Positions 46,698 to 56,506 of a DNA stretch of 64,000 bases are shown here, in pieces. A model generated the notes under the pieces. It was given only the letters and a program-made list of their open reading frames with translations, ran no database searches and had not been told where the DNA came from. Position numbers and translations under genes: made by a program. This DNA is from Corallincola holothuriorum (lineage in GTDB: Bacteria; Pseudomonadota; Gammaproteobacteria; Enterobacterales; Neiellaceae): assembly GCF_003336225.1 (NCBI RefSeq), contig NZ_QPID01000003.1:1-64000 (forward strand), written 5' to 3'. The first letter of the stretch is position 1; the number at the start of each line of letters is the position of its first letter.

Positions 46698-47402
46698 ATG
46701 ACTAAATTTCTTACCCGTTTGCCTTTGGCAGCCATGATCGCTGCAGGTTTTGCCGTACCCGCATCAGCGGCACAGTTAGAGATCAAAGTTGAGAACCTGA
46801 CGCAAGGCGTCTATTTCACACCACTGATTATCGCAGCCCATCCTGGCGACGTTTATATGTATGAGACTGGAATGGCAGCATCGGCCGCACTGCAAGCCAT
46901 TGCAGAGGGAGGCGATATCTCTGCGATGGCAACCGCGCTGGACGGTATGCCTGTCGTGAGTAATCCTGCTGGTGGCCTGTTGGCACCGGGCGCGAGCATT
47001 GAAGGTGTGATGCTGGACAGTGGTGATATGGCGTACCTTTCTTTGACTGCTATGTTGTTGCCGACCAACGACGGTTTTGTTGGGTTAGACCGTTGGATGA
47101 TCCCATCAGAAGCGGGTACCTATACGGTGTATCTGAAAGGTTACGATGCCGGTACTGAAGCTAATGACGAACTGGTTGTTGATGGCAGTGGTATGCCAGG
47201 TGTTCCCGGGATTCCTGCTGCGCCAGGTGGTGATGCGGGCATGAACGGTAGTGGTGTCACTGCCACCCAGCCGAATAGCACGGTTCATATTCATCCCGGT
47301 GTGTTAGGTGATACAGACGCAGAGGGCGGTGTATCAGATCTAGATAGCCGTGTTCATCGCTGGTTGAATCCGGTGGCAAAACTGACCGTTACCGTACAGT
47401 AA
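46698..47402 (+). CDS. Secreted spondin-domain protein
   Basis: A 234-residue exported protein (signal cleaved after PASA) with one spondin_N-type domain. It starts LEIKVENLTQGVYFTPLIIA and has LAPGASIEGVMLDSGDMAYL, GYDAGTEANDELVVDG, and a His-containing end VHIHPGVLG. In animals this fold is found in extracellular matrix proteins; the bacterial role is unknown. It contains a Gly-Pro-rich insertion (PGVPGIPAAPGGDAG). It is first of two related genes, 13 bases apart. Confidence 0.82.
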   Translation: MTKFLTRLPLAAMIAAGFAVPASAAQLEIKVENLTQGVYFTPLIIAAHPGDVYMYETGMAASAALQAIAEGGDISAMATALDGMPVVSNPAGGLLAPGASIEGVMLDSGDMAYLSLTAMLLPTNDGFVGLDRWMIPSEAGTYTVYLKGYDAGTEANDELVVDGSGMPGVPGIPAAPGGDAGMNGSGVTATQPNSTVHIHPGVLGDTDAEGGVSDLDSRVHRWLNPVAKLTVTVQ

Positions 47403-47415
47403 CCAAGGAGGCGAT

Positions 47416-48120
47416 ATGAATAAGCAAAGCTATTTTCGTCTTGGCACTGCGTTGCTCGCGGTTGCGGTAATCAGTGGCTGTAGTGACGACGATGATGATG
47501 AAATTGTCATTGTGGATCCACTGATGCGCAGCTATGAGGTTGAAGTGGTCAATCTGACTGCCAACCAACCATTATCACCAGTGGCAGCACTGGTTCACAA
47601 TGAAACCATTCAGGCCTGGTCTCTCGGTGATGCCGCGTTGGTGCCGCTGGAGGTGATGGCTGAAAGCGGTGACAACAGTCAACTGCTCGCTATCGAAGGG
47701 CTTTGGGCTTCTGCCTCTGGTGCGGGCGTGATTATGCCGGGTGCCTCAGAGATGATGGTACTTAGCTTCGAAGAGGGTATCGACCTAAATCTGACACTGG
47801 CCACCATGCTAGTGAATACCAATGATGCTTTCACTGGTGTCAATGGCTGGGGTTTAGAGCAACTGGCGGTGGGTGACAGTTGGTCGACCACCACCATGGC
47901 TTATGATGCTGGTACCGAAGCCAATAGCGAAACGGCAGCGACTGTACCTGGACCTGCTGGCGGCGGCGAAGGTTATGCTGCCACCCGTGATGATATTGAT
48001 CGCGTTTATGTGCATGCGGGCGTGGTGACAGCTGATGATGGCCTAACCGATTCAGCGTTGAACTTTAGTCATCGTTTTGACAATCCGGTGATGAAGGTAA
48101 CCATTACTCGCACGGAGTGA
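47416..48120 (+). CDS. Spondin-domain lipoprotein
   Basis: A 234-residue paralogue of the preceding gene with a lipobox instead of a plain signal (VAVISGCSDDDDDE). So one copy is secreted and the other membrane-anchored. Shared motifs are YEVEVVNLTANQPLSPVAAL, LVNTNDAF, YDAGTEANSE and VYVHAGV. The Asp run after the Cys is typical of bacterial surface lipoproteins. AAGGAGG precedes the ATG. It is followed by a hairpin and a two-component system. Confidence 0.82.
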   Translation: MNKQSYFRLGTALLAVAVISGCSDDDDDEIVIVDPLMRSYEVEVVNLTANQPLSPVAALVHNETIQAWSLGDAALVPLEVMAESGDNSQLLAIEGLWASASGAGVIMPGASEMMVLSFEEGIDLNLTLATMLVNTNDAFTGVNGWGLEQLAVGDSWSTTTMAYDAGTEANSETAATVPGPAGGGEGYAATRDDIDRVYVHAGVVTADDGLTDSALNFSHRFDNPVMKVTITRTE

Positions 48121-48134
48121 TTGTTCAGCACTGG

Positions 48135-48166
48135 AGTGAAGCTCCCGATGGCGGGGCTTCACTTTC
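48135..48166 (+). terminator. Weak terminator/attenuator after the spondin pair
   Basis: AGTGAAGC / GCTTCACT with an extended inner CCC / GGG stem, but only a short T-rich tail (ACTTTCAG). It probably allows some read-through to the regulator genes. Confidence 0.5.
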
Positions 48167-48297
48167 AGTCTGCGAACACGCATTCAAAGATTGCAGGAAA
48201 TTTAATCACAGCTTGACCGGTCTCTACCTCTAACGAACCAGATGCAACAACCAGGTGGCATGACAGCCATTAAACACTGGTGCCAGAGGGGCAGGCT

Positions 48298-49005
48298 ATG
48301 AAAGCCAAGATTTTATTGGTGGAAGATCACGCAGATATCGCGAACCTTGTGGGTATTAACTTGGGCATGATGGATTACCAAGTGGATGCTTACCCGGATG
48401 GTAGACAGGCGTCGCGGCAGTTGCATCAGGACTATGACATGGCAATTTTCGACATTATGTTACCCGGTGGTATTGATGGTTTGAGTTTGTGTCGACAACT
48501 CAGACGGATCAATGAAGATATTCCCATTTTGATGCTCACTGCCAAGTCCGGTGAACAAGACCTGGTGATGGGGCTGGAGAGTGGTGCTGACGATTACTTG
48601 TCAAAGCCGTTCAGTGTGTTGGAGCTACAGGCGCGAGTGAAAGCGCTGTTGCGTCGTTACCATCGCCACCATCAACAGCAAGAAACGGGTCCTGCACCTA
48701 TCCTGGTTGACGAGCTGGCAATTGACCCCGCTACCCGCTTAGTCCATGTTGCCGAACAGTTGGTGAACTTGACGGCGACCGAGTTTGAGTTGCTATGGCA
48801 TATGGCAAGCCAACCTGGGCGCGTGTTTAGCCGCGATCAGTTGTTGAATCAAGTGTGGGGGCATCGGCATGACGGCTATGCCCATACCGTTAATTCCACT
48901 GTCAATCGACTGCGTAGCAAGCTGGAATTAGATCCGGCGCAACCCAAATGGATCCATACCGTGTGGGGCGTGGGATACAAATTTGCAGGCGAACATTCAT
49001 GTTGA
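48298..49005 (+). CDS. OmpR-family response regulator
   Basis: A 235-residue regulator. The receiver domain has acidic VEDHAD, phospho-acceptor Asp52 (FDIMLPG), a Thr in LMLTAKS, and Lys103 (SKPF). The C-terminal winged helix is of OmpR/PhoB type (VNLTATEFELLWHMASQPG, RLRSKLE, WGVGYKF). ATG 48298 follows AGAGGGG. It overlaps the sensor kinase by 7 bases. The spondin genes directly upstream are likely targets. Confidence 0.92.
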   Translation: MKAKILLVEDHADIANLVGINLGMMDYQVDAYPDGRQASRQLHQDYDMAIFDIMLPGGIDGLSLCRQLRRINEDIPILMLTAKSGEQDLVMGLESGADDYLSKPFSVLELQARVKALLRRYHRHHQQQETGPAPILVDELAIDPATRLVHVAEQLVNLTATEFELLWHMASQPGRVFSRDQLLNQVWGHRHDGYAHTVNSTVNRLRSKLELDPAQPKWIHTVWGVGYKFAGEHSC

Positions 49006-50465
49006 AATCCCTTTCTGGACAGTTCGCGTTATATGCCGCTGGGTTGTTTTTGCTTGTGGGTGTTGGTGTCGGGAGCTGGACATTGGCCAGTTACCAAACC
49101 TATGGCGAAGAGGTGGAACAGCGCCTGCACCGCGGCCTTGCTGCACACATGGTTTATGACAACAAACAGCTAAAACAGGGCACCATTGACGCCAGTATCT
49201 TGAAAGATGCTTTTCACACCATGATGTTGCTCGGGCCTGATTGGGAGATCTATGCACTGGATACGACTGGGCGACTCTTGGCCTATTCAGCACCGCCAGG
49301 CAAGGTGTTGCGCCAACGTATCAGCCTGCAGCCGATCCATTCGTTCTTTGCTGGTGCTGACTTCCCTCTGTATGGCGATGACCCTCGTTCGGCAACGAGC
49401 CAACGTATCTTCTCTGCAGCACCAATTGAAAATGCTGAGGGTAAGCTGACGGGGTATCTGTACGTGATCATTGGTGGTGAGCAGTGGCAGACTTTAGCTG
49501 ACATGTTAGCCACCAGTCGCGTATTACAAGACAGTTGGCGCTTGATGGGCGCAGCGCTGCTGTTCGGTTTAGTGTTGCTGGTATTGCTGTTTGTCTTACT
49601 GACGCGGCCGTTAACCAAGCTGGTGCGTCGATTTGAGCACTTCACCCAACATGACTTTTCTCGTCGCAATGAACCTGAGGTACGGCATCATCGTTGGACT
49701 CCAGCAGAGGTGGTGTCGCTGAATCAGGGCTTTGATGTGATGGCCGGGCATATCGAGCATCAGCTGGAACAGATTAAAACCACTGAGCAATTAAGACGAG
49801 AACTGATCTCCCATGTCTCCCACGATTTCCGAACGCCGTTGGCATCCCTTCAGGGGTATCTGGAAACCTGGTTACTGCAAAGTGCTGAGCAGCGTCAGCC
49901 GCAATTAATTGAGGTCGCGTTGAAAAACGCGCGTCAGTTGAATTTGCTGGTCGAGCAACTATTTGAGTTAGTGCGTCTGGAAGGCGGCGACATCCGTTTT
50001 AATCCCGAACCTGTGGTGGTGGCAGAGCTGGCCTATGATGTCGTGCAGCGTTTGCAGTTAATGGCTGAGGCGCGAGGTGTACGCTTGCGTGTCGAAACCG
50101 ATATCCACCAGCAGCAGGCGCTGGCTGATATTGGCAAGCTGGAGCGGATTCTGGTGAACCTGATTGACAATGCATTGCGCCATACGCCAGCGGGAGGCGA
50201 GGTGACCATAAAAATAGCTGCCGCCAATGATGCTATCTATGTGGCGGTTGCAGATAATGGCTGTGGCATTAACGAAGCTGAAGTGCCGTTGATCTTTGAC
50301 CCGCACTATCGCGCCAGTAATAGCGTTAACGGTGAGGGGGCAAATACCGGTTTAGGCTTGGCGATTGTGCAACAGCTAGTGGCATTGCACGGCAGTGAAA
50401 TCGCCGTGCAGAGTAGCCAACAGCAGGGCTCTACGTTTGGCTTTAGCTTGCCGCTGGCCAGTTAG
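48999..50465 (+). CDS. Sensor histidine kinase
   Basis: A 488-residue membrane kinase. It has a first helix (FALYAAGLFLLVGVGVG), a periplasmic sensor domain of about 140 residues, a second helix (LLFGLVLLVLLFVLL), a HAMP-like linker, and the H box HVSHDFRTPLASLQG (His275). The ATPase domain has NLIDNALRHTPAGG (N box), VADNGCGIN (G1) and TGLGLAIVQQL (G2). It pairs with the preceding regulator. ATG 48999 is chosen inside the regulator's last codons; a longer in-frame start at 48948 lacks a signal helix. The signal is unknown. Confidence 0.92.
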   Translation: MLKSLSGQFALYAAGLFLLVGVGVGSWTLASYQTYGEEVEQRLHRGLAAHMVYDNKQLKQGTIDASILKDAFHTMMLLGPDWEIYALDTTGRLLAYSAPPGKVLRQRISLQPIHSFFAGADFPLYGDDPRSATSQRIFSAAPIENAEGKLTGYLYVIIGGEQWQTLADMLATSRVLQDSWRLMGAALLFGLVLLVLLFVLLTRPLTKLVRRFEHFTQHDFSRRNEPEVRHHRWTPAEVVSLNQGFDVMAGHIEHQLEQIKTTEQLRRELISHVSHDFRTPLASLQGYLETWLLQSAEQRQPQLIEVALKNARQLNLLVEQLFELVRLEGGDIRFNPEPVVVAELAYDVVQRLQLMAEARGVRLRVETDIHQQQALADIGKLERILVNLIDNALRHTPAGGEVTIKIAAANDAIYVAVADNGCGINEAEVPLIFDPHYRASNSVNGEGANTGLGLAIVQQLVALHGSEIAVQSSQQQGSTFGFSLPLAS

Positions 50466-51382
50466 GCATGAATAGATGGTGGCAAGTGCTGAAGCGCTGC
50501 CAATAGCTTTAGCGCCGCCGCTTTCTCTGTTCGGGCTTGTTGTTTTATCTGTTTCTTTACTTCCAGTAAGGCATTTAAGGTTGCGGCCTGGTGGGGATAT
50601 TGCTGTTGCATCAGCCTGGCTTGTTTTCGCCTGATCCCCTGCAGTTGTACTGCACAGTCATTGACATTCCCCAAGTGGGATTGCAGTTTTTTCAGTGGCT
50701 TGTGCAGTAATTCCCAATCTGTTTTTTCGCTAGCTTGAGGGAACAGTTCAACCAGGTAGCGTAGCTTCTTGCCCTGAATTCGCAGGGCGTGTAGTTGCTC
50801 ATCTGCTACTGGCTCATGTAGCGCCTGCGCCGCTGCGCGGATCACCTGATAACGTTTGTTCATCTGTTTTTGCAGCCAACTGATCAGAGACGGCGAAGGT
50901 GCAACTTCTGCTATCGCTTCTTGCTCCGCCAGGGCAAACCAGTGTTGGATTGATGCAAAAGAGCGTTGGTAATTTTTGCTACTAAGCCAAGCGATAACTC
51001 GGGCCCGCTCCCGCTGCTGGTGCTGCTTCTCCTTGAGTGTGAGTTTGGCCAGTAATTGCCGCTGTTTCCTCGTTAGGTTTTTTTGGTAGTGCTGCCACTG
51101 CTGTTGATAGACATCCATGTCGCGGAGTGTATTGGTTTTGCGTGCCATCAAGCCCAATTGTTGATTGAGCCGTTGGGCGCAATCATCGGGGAACAGCTTT
51201 TTCATTTGGGTGACTAAACTGCGCAGTTTACGCAGTGCAACACGATAGTCGTGCAGACCCTCCACTCGGGTGGAGCTGCGAAAAATATTGGCCTGCTGAG
51301 CCTGCGCTGTTGCCAGTAAAATCAGGCTCTGCTTTGCGAGTAAAGGTGGCAGTTGAACTGCTCTTTTTTGTTTGTTTTTCAT
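50462..51382 (-). CDS. CHAD-domain protein
   Basis: A 306-residue cytoplasmic, basic, all-helical protein with the CHAD pattern HDYRVALRKLRSLV and, in the second half, LHALRIQGKKLRYLVELF. CHAD proteins bind inorganic polyphosphate through conserved His and basic residues. No polyphosphate kinase is adjacent. It is convergent with the sensor kinase and their ends overlap by 4 bases. ATG 51382 is preferred to an upstream in-frame start at 51442. Confidence 0.82.
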   Translation of the reverse strand: MKNKQKRAVQLPPLLAKQSLILLATAQAQQANIFRSSTRVEGLHDYRVALRKLRSLVTQMKKLFPDDCAQRLNQQLGLMARKTNTLRDMDVYQQQWQHYQKNLTRKQRQLLAKLTLKEKQHQQRERARVIAWLSSKNYQRSFASIQHWFALAEQEAIAEVAPSPSLISWLQKQMNKRYQVIRAAAQALHEPVADEQLHALRIQGKKLRYLVELFPQASEKTDWELLHKPLKKLQSHLGNVNDCAVQLQGIRRKQARLMQQQYPHQAATLNALLEVKKQIKQQARTEKAAALKLLAALQHLPPSIHA

Positions 51383-51519
51383 CGTTTCACTTTGCCTCTT
51401 TATGCGTGGTAAACGGCTACCTGTCGTCACTGTTTCATGCATTGGCAGAGGTAAGTATGGACCGAATATCTGTTTGGCATAGTGATGAAGCGATGTGTGT
51501 CAGCTGTTTTTGTCGCTGT

Positions 51520-51984
51520 TCATCGTGTTGCAGCGATGGTGATCTTCGTTTTAACCGAATTTGCGATAAAACAGAGTTCATGGGCTTGGTGGTGCAAAGC
51601 CTCCAACTGCTCGGCTGGTGGCTGCTTGTCTGCAAAGCGCACAGCTGGCTGTAAGGTGACCTCGGTCATCGCAATTTTGCCGTCACTGTTTGTAGCCATG
51701 ACACCAATGGCGTGATCAATATAGCTGGTGACCAGCCAACGCTTTTTTGCTGCTAACGAGAGAAAAAACAGCATATGGCAGCTCGATAGTGCGGCAATGA
51801 AAGCTTCTTCTGGATCGACATTGGCTTCCACCGAATAGGGGAGAGGCACGACATGGGGAGAAGATGAGGCGGGTACAGTCACCCCGCCGTCAAATTGCCA
51901 TTCATGGGCACGACTATAGCGATTGTCGATAAAGGTTTCTTCTGGCCGCTTTTGCCAGCTTATTGTTGCGGAGTATTCAGACAT
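51520..51984 (-). CDS. OsmC-family peroxidase-like protein
   Basis: A 154-residue OsmC/Ohr-superfamily protein. The first redox Cys is in PEEAFIAALSSCHMLFFL and the second in HELCFIANSVKTKI, the usual two-Cys arrangement. It should reduce organic hydroperoxides. No clear ribosome binding site; ATG 51984 is taken because it aligns with the family start SEYSATISWQ. A TTG seven codons earlier is possible. Confidence 0.85.
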   Translation of the reverse strand: MSEYSATISWQKRPEETFIDNRYSRAHEWQFDGGVTVPASSSPHVVPLPYSVEANVDPEEAFIAALSSCHMLFFLSLAAKKRWLVTSYIDHAIGVMATNSDGKIAMTEVTLQPAVRFADKQPPAEQLEALHHQAHELCFIANSVKTKITIAATR

Positions 51985-52005
51985 AGGGCTATTCGAGATT
52001 GGCAA

Positions 52006-52534
52006 GATGATGTTGATTGTGGCGTATTGGGAATATCAGTTCAAATCTAACTCTCTATTGATTAATCTCTATTTCGATACGGACCTAAGTTCAATTGCCC
52101 ATCATCTAGTTCTTTCTTGGATTTAGCCCCCTCTAAAGTATTACCACCTGATCTAATAAAGATTAAGGATGTGAGTTAAAAATACTCAATCAGGCTAATG
52201 ATTTATTGTTTGTTATAAATAAACCCTTATTTCTCACAAAAAAATATAAGTAAAAATGGTGCGTTAAATTAGCAGGTGTTTTTATTTTGTTTTCTTAAAC
52301 AATCTAATAAAAACATAATTGATTCAATTGGTATCGGTAACGTTCACTTATTATTGAATGGTAAGACGGCTTGTTTGAAATTTTGCTTAGTTACTGTGCG
52401 ATTGGCGCATTTTTATGCATTTTAGCTGCACGATATATGTCAAAACTCTTTACGTACGTGAGCTTTCTATTTTTGGTATATCTACACGGCAATTTGATTT
52501 GCACATTTATTTATTGCTAAAGGAGAAGGCAATC
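52006..52534. other. AT-rich 529-base gap upstream of the broken PEP-CTERM gene
   Basis: Strongly AT-rich, no supported gene. It contains TGG...TGC and GG...TTGC patterns near 52403 and 52490 that resemble -24/-12 elements, but both have a 13-base offset where sigma-54 needs 12. Confidence 0.5.
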
Positions 52535-53182
52535 ATGAAAATATATTTAGCTTTCGCTGCCTTGTTGTTTTCTGGAGTAGCAACAGCAGCGCCAATGATT
52601 CCTGCAGAGTTAAACAGTATTGAGGAGAGCGGTGATAGTTTATTCACGCTGACTGATTTCGATGCCACACTTGATGACAGCGGTTTCGAAATGACCTTTT
52701 TAGCTGGTCAGAATAATACGTTTGATCATGCATTTGGTTTATATCACTACGATACCGTGAATCATGTCGTTGCCTCGAAGCTACAGATATTTGATTCCAC
52801 CGCAGAAGTGGGTGATGAGTAGAATGTTGTCTGGGACATCGCGGGTGAACAAGCGCTGTCAACTTTTGGTGCTATTGATCTGAGCCTGGCAGAAGGCTAT
52901 GCCTTTGGTCTCTGGTTCCAGTCCGATGCTGAGGTCTACTATAGTCAGAAAATGTTTAATGACGGCGAGGTAGATCACTTTGGTTTTTATTGGGAAACCA
53001 ACCCTTTTATTGATGCCAACTTGTATGTTTTTGCCGCTGACAATGGTGTGCAAGACAGTCTTGACCAGATCCAGATGGCCATTAATGACGTGACTCCTCA
53101 CCTAGCTGTACCTGAGCCTATGACCGTGGGTCTGTTGGGGTTAGGTTTGTTGGGGATGAGTCGCGTTCGTCGTCGCGGATAA
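52535..53182 (+). pseudogene. PEP-CTERM protein gene interrupted by one amber codon
   Basis: From ATG 52535 (AAGGAGAAGG upstream) one frame runs to the stop at 53180-53182, except for TAG at 52820-52822 (codon 96). Reading through gives 215 residues. There is a signal peptide (MKIYLAFAALLFSGVATAA), a beta-rich body (FDHAFGLYHYDTVNHVV, FGFYWETNPFIDANLYV), and a textbook sorting tail VPEPMTVGLLGLGLLGMS followed by RVRRRG. Both halves are otherwise intact and in the same frame. So it is a recent nonsense mutation, a sequencing error, or a case of read-through. A good terminator follows. Confidence 0.83.
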
Positions 53183-53209
53183 ATGCTGTAACTCTCTGAC
53201 CAAAATAGT

Positions 53210-53234
53210 AACCGGCCTATCTGGCCGGTTTTTT
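53210..53234 (+). terminator. Terminator of the broken PEP-CTERM gene
   Basis: ACCGGCC / GGCCGGT is followed by six T. Confidence 0.88.
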
Positions 53235-53353
53235 ATTGTTGGAACATGGCTCAACGTGGAGCAGTGGTGAAGGAATTAGAAAATGAGGCACCCGCACCGA
53301 GATTAGGAGGGTTCGGTGGTGTGGTCGAGTGCCTCAAAACTTGGGTTATCTAT

Positions 53354-56300
53354 CTATCTATCGGCTTTTGCTGCTGATGGCGGCTGACTACGCCGACGTA
53401 GCAGATAGTAGAAAACAGGTGTCAGTACTAAGCCAAATACGGTGACCCCTATCATGCCGGAGAACACGGCAACACCCATGGCTTTGCGCATCTCTGCACC
53501 TGCACCAGTTGAAAACACCATAGGTACCACACCCATGATGAAGGCGAACGATGTCATCAGGATCGGGCGTAAACGTAATCGTCCCGCTTCCTTAATCGCT
53601 TCTATCACCCCCATGCCACGCTCTTCCAACTCTTTGGCAAACTCGACAATCAGGATCGCGTTCTTGGTGGCTAACCCCACCAGCACAATGAAGCCGATCT
53701 GGGTGAAAATGTTGTTATCGCCACCGGTCAGGATCACGCCGGTCATTGCCGATAGCAGTGTCATTGGCACAATAAGAATGATCGCCATGGGGAGGCTCAG
53801 ACTCTCATAGGTGGCAGCTAATACCAGAAACACCAACAGCACCACTAAGGGGAACACATACATGGCGGCGTTACCGGCGAGGATCTGCTGGTAGGTGAGA
53901 TCTGTCCATTCGTAGGTCATCCCAATAGGCAGGGTCTCATCTAAGATCTTTTCTATCGCCGCTTGCGCTTGGCCTGAGCTATAGCCCGGCGCTGGCGCGC
54001 CATTGACTTCAGCAGTGGTAAAGCCGTTGTAATGCATCACCCGATCGGGTCCGGCACTGTGTTCTACTGTGACAAAGGAGCCTAAGGGGATCATCTCGCC
54101 CTGTTGGTTACGCACTTTCAGTTGGCTGATCTGGTCTGGCTCCTGACGGAATGACTGGTCTGCTTGCACATTGACCTGATAGGTGCGGCCAAACTGGTTG
54201 TAATCGTTGACGTAGAGAGAACCTAAATAGGCCTGCATGGTGATAAAAACATCATCAATGCGTACGCCCTGACTCTTTGCCTTGGCGCGATCCAGATCGA
54301 CGTCCAGTTGCGGTACATTGACCTGAAAACTGCTGAAGTTTCCTGTCAGTTCCGGCGCAGCCCAGGCTTTGCCGATGACTTCCTGCGTCACTTGATAGAG
54401 GGTTTCATAGCCGAGGTTGGCGCGATCTTCTATCTGCAAACGGAAGCCGCCAATGGTACCTAAGCCCTGCACCGGCGGCGGTGGGAAAATGGCAATAAAC
54501 GCATCCTGAATGGCACCAAATTGTTGGTTAAGTTGGCCGGCAATGGCATTGGCGGATAACTCGGGCGAGGTGCGCTGAGCAAATGGTTTCAGGGCAACGA
54601 AAACGATACCGCTACTAGAGCTGTTGGTGAAGCCATTGATGTTGAGGCCGGGAAAAGCGACCGCATTTTCTACGCCCGGATGTTGTAAGGCGATGGCGGA
54701 CATATCGCGGATCACCTGTTCTGTGCGATCTAGCGAAGCGGCATCGGGAAGTTGAGCAAATGACACCAGATACATCTTGTCCTGCCCCGGTACATAGCCT
54801 GTTGGGGTGGTGTTGAACTGGTGATAGGTCAATGCCATCAATCCAGCGTAGAGGATCACGACAACACCGCTTAAGCGGATGAGTTTGCCGATCCCTGCCG
54901 TATAGCCGCGGGCACTTTTATCAAATAGACGATTGAATGGCGCAAATAACCAACGGCCGAACAGAAAATCTATCAGTTTGGTGAGCTTGTCTTTTGGCGC
55001 GTCTTCTGCCCGGAGTAGCAATGCGGACAGTGCTGGACTCAGGGTCAGCGAGTTGATCGCCGAGATCACCGTAGAGATAGTGATGGTCAGTGCAAACTGC
55101 TTATAGAACTGGCCGGTAAGACCTGACATAAAGGCGGTGGGAATAAAAACTGCCGCCAGCACCAGTGTGGTGGCAATAATTGGGCCGGTCACCTCTTGCA
55201 TCGCCTGTTTGGTGGCGTCAACCGGACTTAACCCTTCGCGCAGATTTCGCTCGACATTCTCGACCACCACAATGGCATCATCGACCACAATACCGATGGC
55301 CAGCACTAAACCAAACAACGACAGTGCGTTAAATGAAAAGCCCAGCAGGTGCATGATGGCAAAAGTACCGACCAGAGAAACCGGTACGGCAGCTAACGGG
55401 ATCAAAGAGGCGCGCCAGGTCTGCAAAAACAGCACGACGACCAGTACCACCAGTAAAATCGCTTCAAATAATGTGCTTACCACAGCTTCAATTGAGCCGC
55501 GGACAAACACGGTGGGATCGTAAACGATGGCGTAATCCATGCCTGCCGGGAAAGAGTGTTTCAATTCAGCCATGGTGGCGCGGACATCATCAGAGATCTG
55601 AATCGCGTTGGAACCCGGTGCCTGAAAGATAGGCAGAGCCACCGCAGGTTTGTTGTCTAGCAAAGAACGGAGAGCGTAGAAGTCAGAACCTAGTTCAATA
55701 CGAGCCACATCTTTTAGATAGGATATTTCTCCCTGTTCGCCGACTTTAATGATGATATCGCCGAACTCTGCTTCATCAGACAGGCGACCTTTTACATTGA
55801 TTAACCATTGGAATTCACTGTCGCCGGTGGGTTGCGCGCCGAGCGAACCTGCCGCTGCCTGCTGGTTTTGTTCCCGGATCGCGGCCACGATATCACCGGG
55901 GTTTAACCCAGTGCCGCGACCTTCTCCGGATCTAGCCAGACACGCATGCTGAACTCGCCTGCACCGAACAGTTCGACGTTTCCTACCCCCTGCACGCGTG
56001 CCAACTCATCTTTGACATTGAGATGGGCGTAGTTCGACAGATATAGCATGTCGTAGCTGTCATCCGGCGATGTCAGATGAACCACCATGGTGAGGTCGGG
56101 TGAGGACTTCTGGGTGACCACCCCTAAACGTTGTACCTCTTGTGGCAGCCGGGGCAGGGCACGGTCAACACGGTTTTGGACTAATACTTGGGCATCGTCG
56201 GGGTCGGTGCCGATGGCAAAGGTCAGGGTAAGCGTCATGCGGCCATCAGCTGTGGCCTGTGATGACATATACAGCATATCTTCGACGCCGTTGATCTCCT

Positions 56301-56505
56301 GCTCTAACGGCGAGGCGACGGTATCGGCAATCACTTTTGGATTGGCGCCGGGGTAGTTGGCAGTGACGACAACGGTGGGAGGCACCACTTCCGGGTATTC
56401 GGTGATCGGTAGTTGCCATACGGCAATGGCACCAGCAATGAATATCATCAGCGACAATACGCCAGCAAAGATCGGCCGATGAATAAAGAACTGTGACAAT
56501 CTCAT
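53354..56505 (-). pseudogene. MexF/AcrB-like RND efflux pump, frameshifted
   Basis: Two adjoining frames together make a complete hydrophobe/amphiphile exporter of about 1050 residues. The first part (56505 down to 55903) runs from MRLSQFFIHRPIFAGVL to DPEKVAALG and stops. The second resumes as LNPGDIVAAIREQ and continues to 53354. Adding one G to the GGG at 55906-55908 (C on plus) restores the frame. Family features are intact: [40 protein letters not shown]. It is inner-membrane, pumping drugs or metabolites with the adjacent fusion protein. Loss of function or a homopolymer sequencing error are both possible. Confidence 0.88.
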
Positions 56506-56506
56506 C

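Noticed and set aside
52403-52419. Sigma-54-like TGGC...TGCA upstream of the broken PEP-CTERM gene
   Set aside because: The GG and GC are 13 bases apart; sigma-54 requires 12, and no 16-base activator element is at the expected distance.
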